Positions 8,414 through 16,188 of a DNA stretch of 64,000 bases are shown piece after piece. The number at the start of each line of letters is the position of its first letter. The first letter of the stretch is position 1. The notes under the pieces were generated by a model. That model saw only the letters and a program-made list of their open reading frames with translations. It was not told the DNA's origin and did no database searches. Source of the stretch: Alistipes sp. (GTDB taxonomy: Bacteria > Bacteroidota > Bacteroidia > Bacteroidales > Rikenellaceae); the NCBI GenBank assembly GCA_017398045.1, contig JAFQHI010000006.1, positions 115,782-179,781 on the forward strand, given 5' to 3'. A program made the translations under genes and the position numbers.

Positions 8414-9712
8414 TTAAAAGGTCCAATCCGAAAGGTTGTAGCTCTCCTTCGGTGCGTTGGGTACGTTGCCGAAGAAGGTGAGGCCCGTAAGCTCCTCCAT
8501 CTCCTTCACGGTCAAGAACATACCCTTCGTTTCGTAATCGGCCGGCTTCGGCACTTCACCCTTGGTGTAGGTGCGATGCTCAACCAGCACGGCGATACAT
8601 TGCAGCTCATCCTTCGAGCAGTTCACCACCCACTTGTTCTGGTGGTTCTTCGTGCGAAGCAACACCTTATAGTAGTGGGTCGGGATGGTCGTGCCGCTCA
8701 CCTTTTTGGGGCTTTCGGCAGGGTCCCAATAGCAACCAATCACCTGATAGGTCGTATCGGCTGCACCTACCCACTGCTTATCTACCCACTCCTCGAGCGT
8801 GTTCCAGGCACCGCCACCCGTGTTGAAGTAGGTCGAGTGCTGGGGCGCGATATTCGAGTAGTAGAAGGCCTGCTGATTGGCCAGACGGCTCACCAGACGC
8901 TCGGCCGAACCCAGCAGGTGACCGCGCGTATAACCCGACCACTTGCCGGGCTGCGTCACCGTGATTTTGGGGTCTTGGCCATAGTCATCCGTGCGGTCGG
9001 AGTTCTTTTTGGCATAGAAATCGTGCATCGGAGCGGCGACCCAAATAGCGCACATCTTCTCGGTCGAATAGCAAACCGAGTAGTTGCGGGCATAGTTGCT
9101 ACCCGACTTGACATCGGTGATGTGGTAGGCATACTGCCAATCCGAGCGGTTGTTGGTGGTCGGCAACTCGGCCCAACCCGACTTCAGCGTATTGCCCGAG
9201 GGGGTCGGAGTGGGGTCGGGCGTGGGGTCGGGGTCGGGCGTAGGGTCCGGTTCCGGCTCCGGTTCGGGGTCCGGCTCGGATTCCGGCTCACCGGCAGGCT
9301 GGTTAATCGTCACCACCACGGGACGTGCATCGCCATAGCTGATGGTCAGCTCGGCCTTACGGGCCTCACCGCGGTTGGCCATCGCCTCATAGCTGATGGA
9401 GGCGGTAAAGGTCGTCTGCCCCAGGCTGTTGGTTCCCATCTTACCCTTGGTCGAAATCTTCGGCATCACCCAACCGGCATTGCTCTTGGCCGTGGCAATC
9501 ATCTCGCCAAAGGGGTTCACGACCGTGTAGTCAATCACACCCTCCGTTTGGTTGGCACTGGGCAACACAATCGCGGGGTTGCACGAAATGGTTAAAGCAG
9601 GTTCGGAGGGAAGCATCACTACCTCGTCCGAATCGTCGCAGGCATAGGTCAGGATTCCGACCAAAGCCAGCAGAAAGCTCCAAAGTAAAAATCTCTTCAT
9701 ATGGGTTGACAT
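8414..9712 (-). CDS. Surface lipoprotein: BACON-like domain, acidic Pro linker, DNA/RNA non-specific endonuclease
   Basis: A 432-residue predicted lipoprotein. A hydrophobic signal ends in LTYAC at about residue 24, followed by DDSDE, an acidic stretch of the type that sends Bacteroidota lipoproteins to the cell surface. Residues 35-145 look like one BACON-type Ig-like domain ending VTINQPAG. A Pro/Asp/Glu repeat linker (PEPEPDPTPDPD) follows at about 146-175. The C-terminal half is a NUC1-type non-specific nuclease with TRGHLLGSAERL (catalytic His) and YYSNIAPQHSTYFN. An alternative start lies four codons inside at 9700 (MKRFLL). It would degrade extracellular nucleic acid for feeding or defence; the substrate is inferred. 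Confidence 0.88.
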   Translation of the reverse strand: MSTHMKRFLLWSFLLALVGILTYACDDSDEVVMLPSEPALTISCNPAIVLPSANQTEGVIDYTVVNPFGEMIATAKSNAGWVMPKISTKGKMGTNSLGQTTFTASISYEAMANRGEARKAELTISYGDARPVVVTINQPAGEPESEPDPEPEPEPDPTPDPDPTPDPTPTPSGNTLKSGWAELPTTNNRSDWQYAYHITDVKSGSNYARNYSVCYSTEKMCAIWVAAPMHDFYAKKNSDRTDDYGQDPKITVTQPGKWSGYTRGHLLGSAERLVSRLANQQAFYYSNIAPQHSTYFNTGGGAWNTLEEWVDKQWVGAADTTYQVIGCYWDPAESPKKVSGTTIPTHYYKVLLRTKNHQNKWVVNCSKDELQCIAVLVEHRTYTKGEVPKPADYETKGMFLTVKEMEELTGLTFFGNVPNAPKESYNLSDWTF

Positions 9713-9747
9713 TTATAAATTTCTTCGTTCTTAAGGGGTCAATCGCC

Positions 9748-10197
9748 TTATCGGTTCTTCGAATCTATCCAGATGGTCACCGGCCCGTCGTTCGTAAGGG
9801 CAATCTGCATATCGGCTCCGAATTCACCGGTCTGCACCTTTCGCCCCGTCAGCGTCTCCATACGTGCCACGAAGCGTTCATACATCGGACGCGATACCGC
9901 CTCGGGAGCCGCCGCGATATAGCTCGGACGGTTGCCCTTGCGCGTGGAGGCCAGGAGCGTGAATTGGCTCACCACAAGCAGTTCGCCACCAACCTGCCCC
10001 ACATCGAGGTTCATCACCCCGTTTTCGTCGTCGAAGAGGCGAATCTTCAGGAGCTTCTGTGCCAGATACTCCAAATCCTCCTCCGTATCCTCGTGCGTGA
10101 CTCCGACAAAGACCAACAGTCCCTGCCCGATGGCCCCCTTTACGACACCCTCAATCTCGACCGAGGCGCGTCTTACACGTTGAATCAACAGTCGCAT
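9748..10197 (-). CDS. dtd: D-aminoacyl-tRNA deacylase
   Basis: A 149-residue DTD enzyme of normal length that removes D-amino acids (and glycine from tRNA-Ala) mischarged on tRNA. Visible signatures are MRLLIQRVRRASVEIEG at the start, the SQFTLLAST motif with the catalytic-pocket Ser-Gln region near residue 79, and the Gly-transPro motif region NDGPVTIWID near the end. It begins two bases after the stop of the pseudouridine synthase gene, so the cdd, rluA-like and dtd genes form one tight unit. Identity firm. Confidence 0.95.
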   Translation of the reverse strand: MRLLIQRVRRASVEIEGVVKGAIGQGLLVFVGVTHEDTEEDLEYLAQKLLKIRLFDDENGVMNLDVGQVGGELLVVSQFTLLASTRKGNRPSYIAAAPEAVSRPMYERFVARMETLTGRKVQTGEFGADMQIALTNDGPVTIWIDSKNR

Positions 10198-10199
10198 CG

Positions 10200-10886
10200 C
10201 TACAAGGTTTCAAAGTATGCCCACAGGTTATCCCCCTTCGGTACGGGAGCCACAACCTCGACCCACTCGTGGCGCACGGGGTGGTCAAAACCCACACGGC
10301 GCGAGTGGAGCGAGATGCCGCCACCCGGAATCGAGCGTTTGGCCCCATATTTCAAATCGCCCCGAATCGGACATCCGATGGCCGAAAGCTGGGCGCGAAT
10401 CTGGTGGTGGCGACCCGTCAACAGCTCCACCTCAAGGAGCGTGTAGTGGGTGCCGGCACCCTGCATCACATAGTTCAGGCGTGCCTCTTTCGCATCGCCC
10501 TTGGGCTGCGAGTAGGCCTTCGAACGGTTCGTGCGCCCATCGCGCAGGATGTAGTGGGTTAGCGAACCCACCTCCTTTTCGGGTCGATTCTCGACCAACG
10601 CCCAATAGTATTTTTTAATCTCACCCGCCCGAATCATCTCGTTCAGGCGCACCAATGCCTTCGAGGTCTTGGCAAAGACCACGGCACCGCTTACGGGTCG
10701 GTCGATGCGATGCACAACCCCCAAAAATACCCGCCCGGGCTTCGCGTCACGCACCTTCAGGTAGGCCTTAATCTGGTCCTCCAAGGCACTTTCGCCCGAG
10801 GGGTCGGGTTGCACCAAATCGCCACTGTGTTTATTGACCACCAACAGGTGGTTGTCTTCGTAGAGGATATCGTCGGGTGAAAACAT
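10200..10886 (-). CDS. RluA-family RNA pseudouridine synthase (short form)
   Basis: A 228-residue RluA-family synthase without an S4 domain. The catalytic Asp lies in VVHRIDRPVSGAVVFAKT near residues 62-79. The family-specific ELLTGRHHQIRAQL motif is present, as is GDLKYGA. It isomerises a uridine in rRNA or tRNA; the short single-domain form and sequence do not tell which. It sits six bases after cdd and two bases before dtd, so these are co-transcribed. A second, longer RluD-like enzyme occurs at 23795-24916. Family firm, target site unknown. Confidence 0.92.
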   Translation of the reverse strand: MFSPDDILYEDNHLLVVNKHSGDLVQPDPSGESALEDQIKAYLKVRDAKPGRVFLGVVHRIDRPVSGAVVFAKTSKALVRLNEMIRAGEIKKYYWALVENRPEKEVGSLTHYILRDGRTNRSKAYSQPKGDAKEARLNYVMQGAGTHYTLLEVELLTGRHHQIRAQLSAIGCPIRGDLKYGAKRSIPGGGISLHSRRVGFDHPVRHEWVEVVAPVPKGDNLWAYFETL

Positions 10887-10892
10887 CGTCGT

Positions 10893-11348
10893 TTAGAGGA
10901 TAAAGGTGAAGGGCAACAACAATTCGGTCGAACGCACCACGCTGGCCGAACCTCCGCCATACATGATGACGCGGATGGGCGACTTTTGGCGACGCTCGAC
11001 ATCGACCAACACCTGACGGCACTGCCCGCAGGGGTAGCACTCGCGCTCCGAGGGGTCGGAGGCGATGGCAAGGGTCACAATCGGGTCATCGGCATAGTTG
11101 GCCTGCGCATAGAACAGGAGCGACCGCTCGGCACACAACCCTGCCGGAAAGACCTCGCTCTCCGAATTGCTTCCCGTGAGGATGCGTCCGCTACGCAGAC
11201 GAGCCGCTGCCCCTACATGAAATTTCGAGTAGGGCGCATAGGCATTGCGGGTGGCCTTTACGGCCTCCTCAACCAACGTGCGGTCCGCCTCGGCCATCTC
11301 GCCGAGTGAGGCATAAGCCTCGTATTGAAAGACGAACTGTTTTTCCAT
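10893..11348 (-). CDS. cdd: Cytidine deaminase
   Basis: A 151-residue zinc cytidine deaminase for pyrimidine salvage. The zinc and catalytic residues are visible: CAE at residues 72-74 (in GLCAERSLLF) and PCGQC at 106-110. HVGAAARL near residue 44 is the substrate-side motif. In most homologues the segment before CAE reads NVEN; here it reads SNSESEVFPAGL, a common Bacteroidota variation. It is the first gene of the cdd-rluA-dtd unit and has its own promoter 28 bases upstream. Identity firm. Confidence 0.94.
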   Translation of the reverse strand: MEKQFVFQYEAYASLGEMAEADRTLVEEAVKATRNAYAPYSKFHVGAAARLRSGRILTGSNSESEVFPAGLCAERSLLFYAQANYADDPIVTLAIASDPSERECYPCGQCRQVLVDVERRQKSPIRVIMYGGGSASVVRSTELLLPFTFIL

Positions 11349-11375
11349 AGCCTTTCACTTAAGTGGATAATCGGT

Positions 11376-11406
11376 CAAAGATAGCAAAAAAAGTGGAAAG
11401 AGCAAA
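11376..11406 (-). promoter_or_regulatory. Promoter for the cdd operon
   Basis: On the minus strand TTTG (11403-11406), 19 bases, then TATCTTTG (11376-11383): a full match to the phylum consensus. The -33 TTTG is supplied by a GAGCAAAGAG element of the dispersed purine-rich repeat, so the repeat has become part of the promoter. Confidence 0.75.
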
Positions 11407-11660
11407 GAGGAAAGAGGAAAAAGAGAGAGCAAAGAGGAAAGAGATAACTTTGCGATTAAGGCGAGCGCATACGCTTGCGTAATGCCGAGCCGGAGCAACC
11501 GACGCTGCGGAGCGAGAGCAAAACCAAACTTGTTTGGGTTTTGCCAAGCCGCGAGGAGGAAACGTAAAGCGTAAAGTCAAGCCACCAAAGGTGGGTTAAA
11601 GAGCAAAGAGCAAAGAGGAAAACCCCTTAAGAAACCTTAAGCACCCTTAAGGAACTTTAC
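11399..11660. repeat. Composite dispersed intergenic repeat (GAGCAAAGAG tracts, GC-rich core, CCTTAAG tracts)
   Basis: Three parts follow one another. First come purine-rich tracts of GAGCAAAGAGGAAAGAG type (11399-11440). Then comes a core beginning GATAACTTTGCGATTAAGG (11441 on) and ending CACCAAAGGTGGGTTAAAG. Finally there are CCTTAAG repeats (11623-11660). The core is shared with 36722-36900; relative to that copy it carries an extra ~75 bases after GCCGAGCCGGAGCAA. The remainder up to 11758 shows no clear promoter for the next gene. Confidence 0.8.
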
Positions 11661-11758
11661 CAAACCCCTCACATCGCCTTTCTCTTCATTTTTCGGGTGT
11701 CGTTATACTACATTGCCCACTTTTTGCGTTGAGTTAGAAACCAAAACAGCAGAAAGCG

Positions 11759-12448
11759 ATGAAAAAGATGATGTTCCTTTTGGCGGCCATGGTGGTTGCC
11801 CTTTCGGCCTCGGCGCAACAAGTGGAGGCCTTTCCGAGTTATATCGAGGTGACGGGCGTGGCCGAAAAGGAGGTCGCTCCGAACGAAATTTTCCTCTCAA
11901 TCACCATCAACGAGCGCGACTCGAAGGGGAAAATTTCGATTGACGAGCAGCAACGCGAAATGCTCGCGGCACTGAAAAAATTGGGCGTCAAGGCCGATGA
12001 ACAGCTCAAGATGGTGGACCTCACGAGCAGCTATTTCAAACGTGGCAATGCGCTGGCTAAAGCGCAGTATGAACTGAAGTTAGGTTCGGCCGCAGAGGTG
12101 GCTAAAGTGTGGCGTGCGTTGGATGGTTTGGGCATCTCGCAGGTGACCGTGCAGAAGGTCTCGCACAGCGACCTCGAAAAGTTCAAGGCCGAGACCCGCA
12201 GCGAGGCGATACGCGCCGCCCGCGACAACGCCCGCGCCCTGGCCGAGGCCATCGACCAAAAGGCGGGTAAATGTTTCTGGATTGCCGACTACTCCTCGCC
12301 CGTAAGAACGGTCTATGCTGCAGCAAACCTCAAATCGCGCGCCATGGCCGAGGAGACTTCGTTCGATGCCGTGGTCGAAGAGGAGGGCCTCGAATTCCAG
12401 ACCATCAACCTCCAACATCGCGTCCAGGCAAAGTTTGTCTTGGAGTAA
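11759..12448 (+). CDS. SIMPL-domain (DUF541) exported protein
   Basis: A 229-residue protein with a clean signal peptide (MKKMMFLLAAMVVALSASAQ) and a SIMPL/DUF541 domain filling the rest. Family marks are ITGVAEKEVAPNEIFLSITI-like first strand and the repeated motifs around KAETRSEAIRAARDNARALAEAI. SIMPL proteins are periplasmic or surface beta-alpha proteins (Brucella BP26 forms channel-like oligomers); no enzymatic role is known. It stands alone between the repeat region and the B12 riboswitch, with only 56 bases to the next transcript start. Family call firm, function unknown. Confidence 0.88.
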   Translation: MKKMMFLLAAMVVALSASAQQVEAFPSYIEVTGVAEKEVAPNEIFLSITINERDSKGKISIDEQQREMLAALKKLGVKADEQLKMVDLTSSYFKRGNALAKAQYELKLGSAAEVAKVWRALDGLGISQVTVQKVSHSDLEKFKAETRSEAIRAARDNARALAEAIDQKAGKCFWIADYSSPVRTVYAAANLKSRAMAEETSFDAVVEEEGLEFQTINLQHRVQAKFVLE

Positions 12449-12468
12449 AAAGAAATTGGTGTAAAAAA

Positions 12469-12499
12469 TTTGGAGATTCCATTTTAATCCATACCTTTG
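12469..12499 (+). promoter_or_regulatory. Promoter of the B12 uptake operon
   Basis: TTTG (12469-12472), 19 bases, TACCTTTG (12492-12499) is a full consensus match. Transcription should begin near 12505, exactly where the riboswitch fold starts. Confidence 0.8.
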
Positions 12500-12504
12500 C
12501 ACTC

Positions 12505-12668
12505 GTAAGGTTCTCCGAAAGCCGTCGAGACGGCCGAGGGGTGAAAAGGAAATTCGGTGAGAATCCGAAACAATACCTGTTGCTGTAATTTCCGCAAAGT
12601 TTGATGCTTTCAGCCACTGGGAAACTGGGAAGGCGCATCAAAGGGGAATAAGTCAGAAGACCTGCCTA
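12505..12668 (+). ncRNA. Cobalamin (AdoCbl-type) riboswitch
   Basis: The conserved B12 core is present: a GGTGAAAAGGAAATTCGG-like segment with GAGAATCC (12540-12566), the B12 box GCCACTGGGAAACTGGGAAG (12613-12632), and a closing strand AGACCTGCC (12658-12666). AAGGT at 12507-12511 can pair with ACCT at 12660-12663 as the P1 helix. It precedes btuG, which fits feedback by B12 on its own uptake genes. A long 3' expression region follows to 12911, with further hairpins (for example GGGCC at 12698-12702 with GGCCC at 12723-12727) and a terminator. Confidence 0.93.
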
Positions 12669-12852
12669 CAAAGAGATGAAGAAGCCTGCAGGTGTACGGG
12701 CCAAGCATCAAAGCCGAAGGATGGCCCAATGGATTGGTGGTTTGCCGACGGTTGAAGCGGGGGGGGGTAAAACCAACCGCATCAATACGGAATAAGGCAA
12801 TGAGGGTCGGACGCTCAACAGGATGTCAATTCCGCTCGGTTTTGTTTCTTGA

Positions 12853-12888
12853 CGTCGTATTCCAAGCAGGGATGCGACGATTTTTTTT
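12853..12888 (+). terminator. Probable riboswitch-controlled intrinsic terminator before btuG
   Basis: CGTCGTA (12853-12859) pairs with TGCGACG (12873-12879, one G-T wobble), a 13-base loop between them, followed at 12881 by eight T residues. It ends 24 bases before the btuG ATG. The position in the leader suggests control by transcription termination, which would be testable; the loop is longer than usual. Confidence 0.6.
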
Positions 12889-12911
12889 ACCCATTATAAA
12901 GAGACAAAACC

Positions 12912-14000
12912 ATGAAAACGCTGTTTCGTTACCTGTGGCTGCTGATGGCCGGCTGTATGTTGGCAGCCTGCTCCGAGAGTGAAGATGAAAATCCCAACGG
13001 ACCTACCATCGATCCGGTGGACCCGCCCAAAGGGGTCTATGTGGTCAATGCCGGCAATTTCAACGCCAGCAACGCCTCGCTCTCATTCTACCTCTCCAAT
13101 GAAAGAAAGGCATTCAACGAAATCTTCGTCAAGGCCAACGACTACAAGTTGGGCGATACGGCCCAATCGATGGCCATCCGCAACAACACGGGATGGGTCG
13201 TTGTCAACAACTCGCACATCATCTATGCCATCGACCTTGCGACCAACAAGGAGAAGGGTCGTCTGACAGGCATCACCTCGCCCCGCTACATCTGCTTCCT
13301 CTCGGACGAGAAAGCCTACGTAAGCTCGATGTACAGCGACCAAATCACCATCTTCAACCCCAAAACCTACACCATCACAGGAACCATCACCGTACCGAAA
13401 AATACGGCCATTGCGGGCCACACGGGTTCTACGGAGGAGATGGTCGTGATTGGCAAGTACCTCTATGTCACCTGCTGGTCGTATGAGAAAACCATCGTCA
13501 AGATTGACACCTCGACCGACAAGGTGGTTGCCACGTTGGAGGTGGGCCTGCAACCCGCATCGCTCGTCAAGGATAGCAACGGCAAGCTCTGGACCATCTG
13601 CGATGGCGGTTATGAAGGCTCGCCCGTTGGCTATGAGGCTCCCGTACTCTGCCGTATTGACCCCGAAAAGATGACTGTCGAGGCACGCTACTCGTTTGCG
13701 AAGGGGGACTATATCTCGAAGGTACGCATCAACGGCACGGGCGATAAGCTCTATTGGCTCAACGGAGGTGCGCTCTACGCGATGGAGATTGGCGCAGAGA
13801 GCCTCCCCACCGCGAAATCGCTCAATGCCGACGGCTACCTCTACGCCCTCACGGTTGACCCCAAGACCAATGAGATTTATGTAGCCGATGCCATCGACTA
13901 CCAGCAGGCCGGTATCGTCTATCGCTACTCGGCGGCAGGTGAGCTGCTCGACAGCTTCTATGTCGGTGTCATCCCGACCGAATTCTGCTGGAACAACTAA
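12912..14000 (+). CDS. btuG: BtuG-type surface cobalamin-binding lipoprotein (beta-propeller, DUF5074/YncE-like)
   Basis: A 362-residue lipoprotein. The signal ends in LAAC with Cys20, followed by the acidic stretch SESEDEN that marks surface export in this phylum. The rest is a YncE-like propeller: repeated blades such as GWVVVNNSHIIYAIDLATNKEKGRLTG, AYVSSMYSDQITIFNPKTYTITGTI and LYVTCWSYEKTIVKIDTSTDKVVATLEV. In Bacteroides, BtuG is a seven-bladed propeller that binds B12 very tightly and hands it to BtuB. Here it follows the cobalamin riboswitch and sits 21 bases before the receptor gene, which makes the assignment strong. The start at 12912 gives a complete lipoprotein signal. Confidence 0.9.
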   Translation: MKTLFRYLWLLMAGCMLAACSESEDENPNGPTIDPVDPPKGVYVVNAGNFNASNASLSFYLSNERKAFNEIFVKANDYKLGDTAQSMAIRNNTGWVVVNNSHIIYAIDLATNKEKGRLTGITSPRYICFLSDEKAYVSSMYSDQITIFNPKTYTITGTITVPKNTAIAGHTGSTEEMVVIGKYLYVTCWSYEKTIVKIDTSTDKVVATLEVGLQPASLVKDSNGKLWTICDGGYEGSPVGYEAPVLCRIDPEKMTVEARYSFAKGDYISKVRINGTGDKLYWLNGGALYAMEIGAESLPTAKSLNADGYLYALTVDPKTNEIYVADAIDYQQAGIVYRYSAAGELLDSFYVGVIPTEFCWNN

Positions 14001-14021
14001 TTCCCCATCAACCCCACAACC

Positions 14022-16100
14022 ATGAAACAACTCCTGCATACCCTTGCCCTGCTTTTCCTCGTTGGTCAGGCCGCCACGGCACAAAACAGCATCGATTCGC
14101 TCATCCAAATCGATGAGGTGGCCGTTGTGGGTCGTCGCCCGATGAAGCAAATCGGTGTGCAGCGCACGGAGTTCGACTCGGTGGCTTTGAAGGAGCATAT
14201 CGCCCTCTCGATGGCCGATGTGCTGACCTATAATTCGTCGGTTTTTGTCAAGAGCTACGGCCGTGCGACCCTCTCGACGGTCGCCTTCCGCGGCACCTCG
14301 CCCTCCCACACGCAGGTCTTGTGGAACGGCATGAAGCTCAACTCCCCAATGCTCGGCATGACCGACTTTTCGATGATTCCCTCCTACTTCATCGACGAGG
14401 CCTCGCTCCTGCACGGCTCCTCCTCCATCAGCGAAACGGGAGGCGGTCTGGGCGGAGCCGTAAAGCTCTCGACCCGTCCGAAAGAGTATGATGGTTTTCA
14501 CCTGCAATTTGTGCAGGGCGTAGGGTCGTTCGAGACCTTTGACGAGTACCTGCATCTGGGCTACGGCAACGACCGCTGGCAACTCTCGACCCGTCTGGTC
14601 TATGCCACCTCGCCCAACGACTACAAATTCGTCAATCGCGATAAAAAGCTCAATATCTACGACGAGAATCACAACATCATCTCCCAATACCACCCCACGG
14701 AGCGCAACCGCAACGGCGCGTTCAAGGATTTTCATGCCCTGCAAGAGGTCTATTACCGCCTCACGGAGCGCGACCGCCTTTCGCTCACGGCCTGGTACAC
14801 CGCCTCGGACCGCGAATTGCCGATGATTTCGACCTCCTATGCCGAGGAGGAGGAGATTGAGAATCGCCAGCGCGAGGAGACGCTGCGCACGCTCCTCGGC
14901 TGGGAGCGCATCGCCACAACGGGTCGGCTGTCGGCCCAGGCGGGTTATATCCACTCCTGGTCGGCCTACGACAGGCGTATCACCCATAAAGGCGGCTCTT
15001 CGGAGGAGGGCGATGCGGGGCTGCCGGATGGCACGATGGAGTATTCGCGCAACCACCTCAACACCCTCTACGGACGCTTCAGCGGTGAGTATATTCCCTC
15101 CGAAAGGTGGCTCTTCTCGGCCGAGGTGGCGGCACATCACCACCGAAGCCGTGCTACCGGCAAGGAGATTATCGACAGCGAAGGGGCGCATCGGGCCGGA
15201 TTCAAGGAGCATCGCACGGAGCTGACCGCCACAGCTACGGCGCGTTGGCGGGCCATGCCCTGGTTGGGCGTGGGGCTGACCCTGCGCGAGGAGCTGTACG
15301 ACGACGAGCTTTCGCCCCTGATTCCCGCCCTCTTCGTCGATGGCGAGTTGATTCGGGGTGGCAAGCTGGTGCTGAAGGGTTCGCTCTCGCGCAACTACCG
15401 CTACCCGACCCTCAACGATCTCTACTTCCAGCCGGGTGGTAACCCCGACCTTAAGCCCGAGAAGGGCTGGAGCTACGACGTGGGGGTAGATTGGCACCTG
15501 GGCAACAAGGAGCGTTTGGCCGTTGATGGCTCGCTCACCTGGTTCTCGTCGCGCATCGAAGATTGGATTTTGTGGTACCCCAAAGCGATGGGCTACTACA
15601 CCCCCGACAACGTGAAGGAGGTCCACTCCTACGGCATTGAGGTCGAGGCTTCTGCCGCTTGGCGACCCGCGAAAGAGTGGCTTGTGGAGCTGCACACCTC
15701 CTACGCCTGGACCCCCTCGCTCAACGAAGGCGACCCCTTCTCGTCGGCCGACCGTTCGGTCGGGAAGCAGTTGCCCTATGTTCCCGAACACTCTGCCTCG
15801 GCCACCCTGCGCCTCGCGTGGCGAAAATGGGAGTTGGGCTACAAATGGTGCGCCTACAGCAAACGATACACCCTCTCGAGCAACGGCGAGAGCATCAACG
15901 GCTCGCTCAAAGGGTACGCCTTGAGCAACCTCACGCTGGGTCGCACCCTCTCCCTCGCGTGGTGTGACCTCTCGCTACGTGGCGCGATAAACAACCTCCT
16001 CGACAAGGAGTATGTAACCGTTCTCTCGCGTCCGATGCCGGGCATCCATTATGAAATTTTCCTCGGAATCACCCCCAAATGGGGCAAAAAGAGAAGATAA
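14022..16100 (+). CDS. btuB: TonB-dependent cobalamin receptor BtuB
   Basis: A 692-residue outer-membrane receptor. Signal peptide MKQLLHTLALLFLVGQAATAQ is followed by a TonB box region (SLIQIDEVAVVGRR), a plug domain to about residue 150 (VAFRGTSPSHTQVLWNGMKLNSPM), and a barrel ending in the strand YEIFLGITPKW. It carries out TonB-driven import of corrinoids across the outer membrane, probably with BtuG as the lid. It is second in the riboswitch-controlled operon. It lacks the N-terminal carboxypeptidase-like extension of SusC proteins, which fits a cofactor transporter. Substrate is inferred from riboswitch and neighbours. Confidence 0.93.
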   Translation: MKQLLHTLALLFLVGQAATAQNSIDSLIQIDEVAVVGRRPMKQIGVQRTEFDSVALKEHIALSMADVLTYNSSVFVKSYGRATLSTVAFRGTSPSHTQVLWNGMKLNSPMLGMTDFSMIPSYFIDEASLLHGSSSISETGGGLGGAVKLSTRPKEYDGFHLQFVQGVGSFETFDEYLHLGYGNDRWQLSTRLVYATSPNDYKFVNRDKKLNIYDENHNIISQYHPTERNRNGAFKDFHALQEVYYRLTERDRLSLTAWYTASDRELPMISTSYAEEEEIENRQREETLRTLLGWERIATTGRLSAQAGYIHSWSAYDRRITHKGGSSEEGDAGLPDGTMEYSRNHLNTLYGRFSGEYIPSERWLFSAEVAAHHHRSRATGKEIIDSEGAHRAGFKEHRTELTATATARWRAMPWLGVGLTLREELYDDELSPLIPALFVDGELIRGGKLVLKGSLSRNYRYPTLNDLYFQPGGNPDLKPEKGWSYDVGVDWHLGNKERLAVDGSLTWFSSRIEDWILWYPKAMGYYTPDNVKEVHSYGIEVEASAAWRPAKEWLVELHTSYAWTPSLNEGDPFSSADRSVGKQLPYVPEHSASATLRLAWRKWELGYKWCAYSKRYTLSSNGESINGSLKGYALSNLTLGRTLSLAWCDLSLRGAINNLLDKEYVTVLSRPMPGIHYEIFLGITPKWGKKRR

Positions 16101-16106
16101 TATGTC

Positions 16107-16182
16107 GGCAGGGGTCGCACATTCGATTGAAAACCGCGTTATTTGCCATAACTACGTCACAACGACCCCTGCCCGCTTTTTT
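16107..16182 (+). terminator. Long-loop hairpin with T-run between btuB and btuF
   Basis: GGCAGGGGTCG (16107-16117) pairs perfectly with CGACCCCTGCC (16163-16173), followed by CGC and TTTTTT (16177-16182). The 45-base loop is unusually long. It would reduce read-through from the outer-membrane genes into btuFCD. Confidence 0.6.
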
Positions 16183-16188
16183 GAACAC

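Noticed and set aside
13083-15791. 902-codon open frame antisense to btuG and btuB
   Set aside because: Long antisense frames arise from the GC-rich codon use of the real genes; no signal, domain or ribosome site, and it runs through two well-identified genes.
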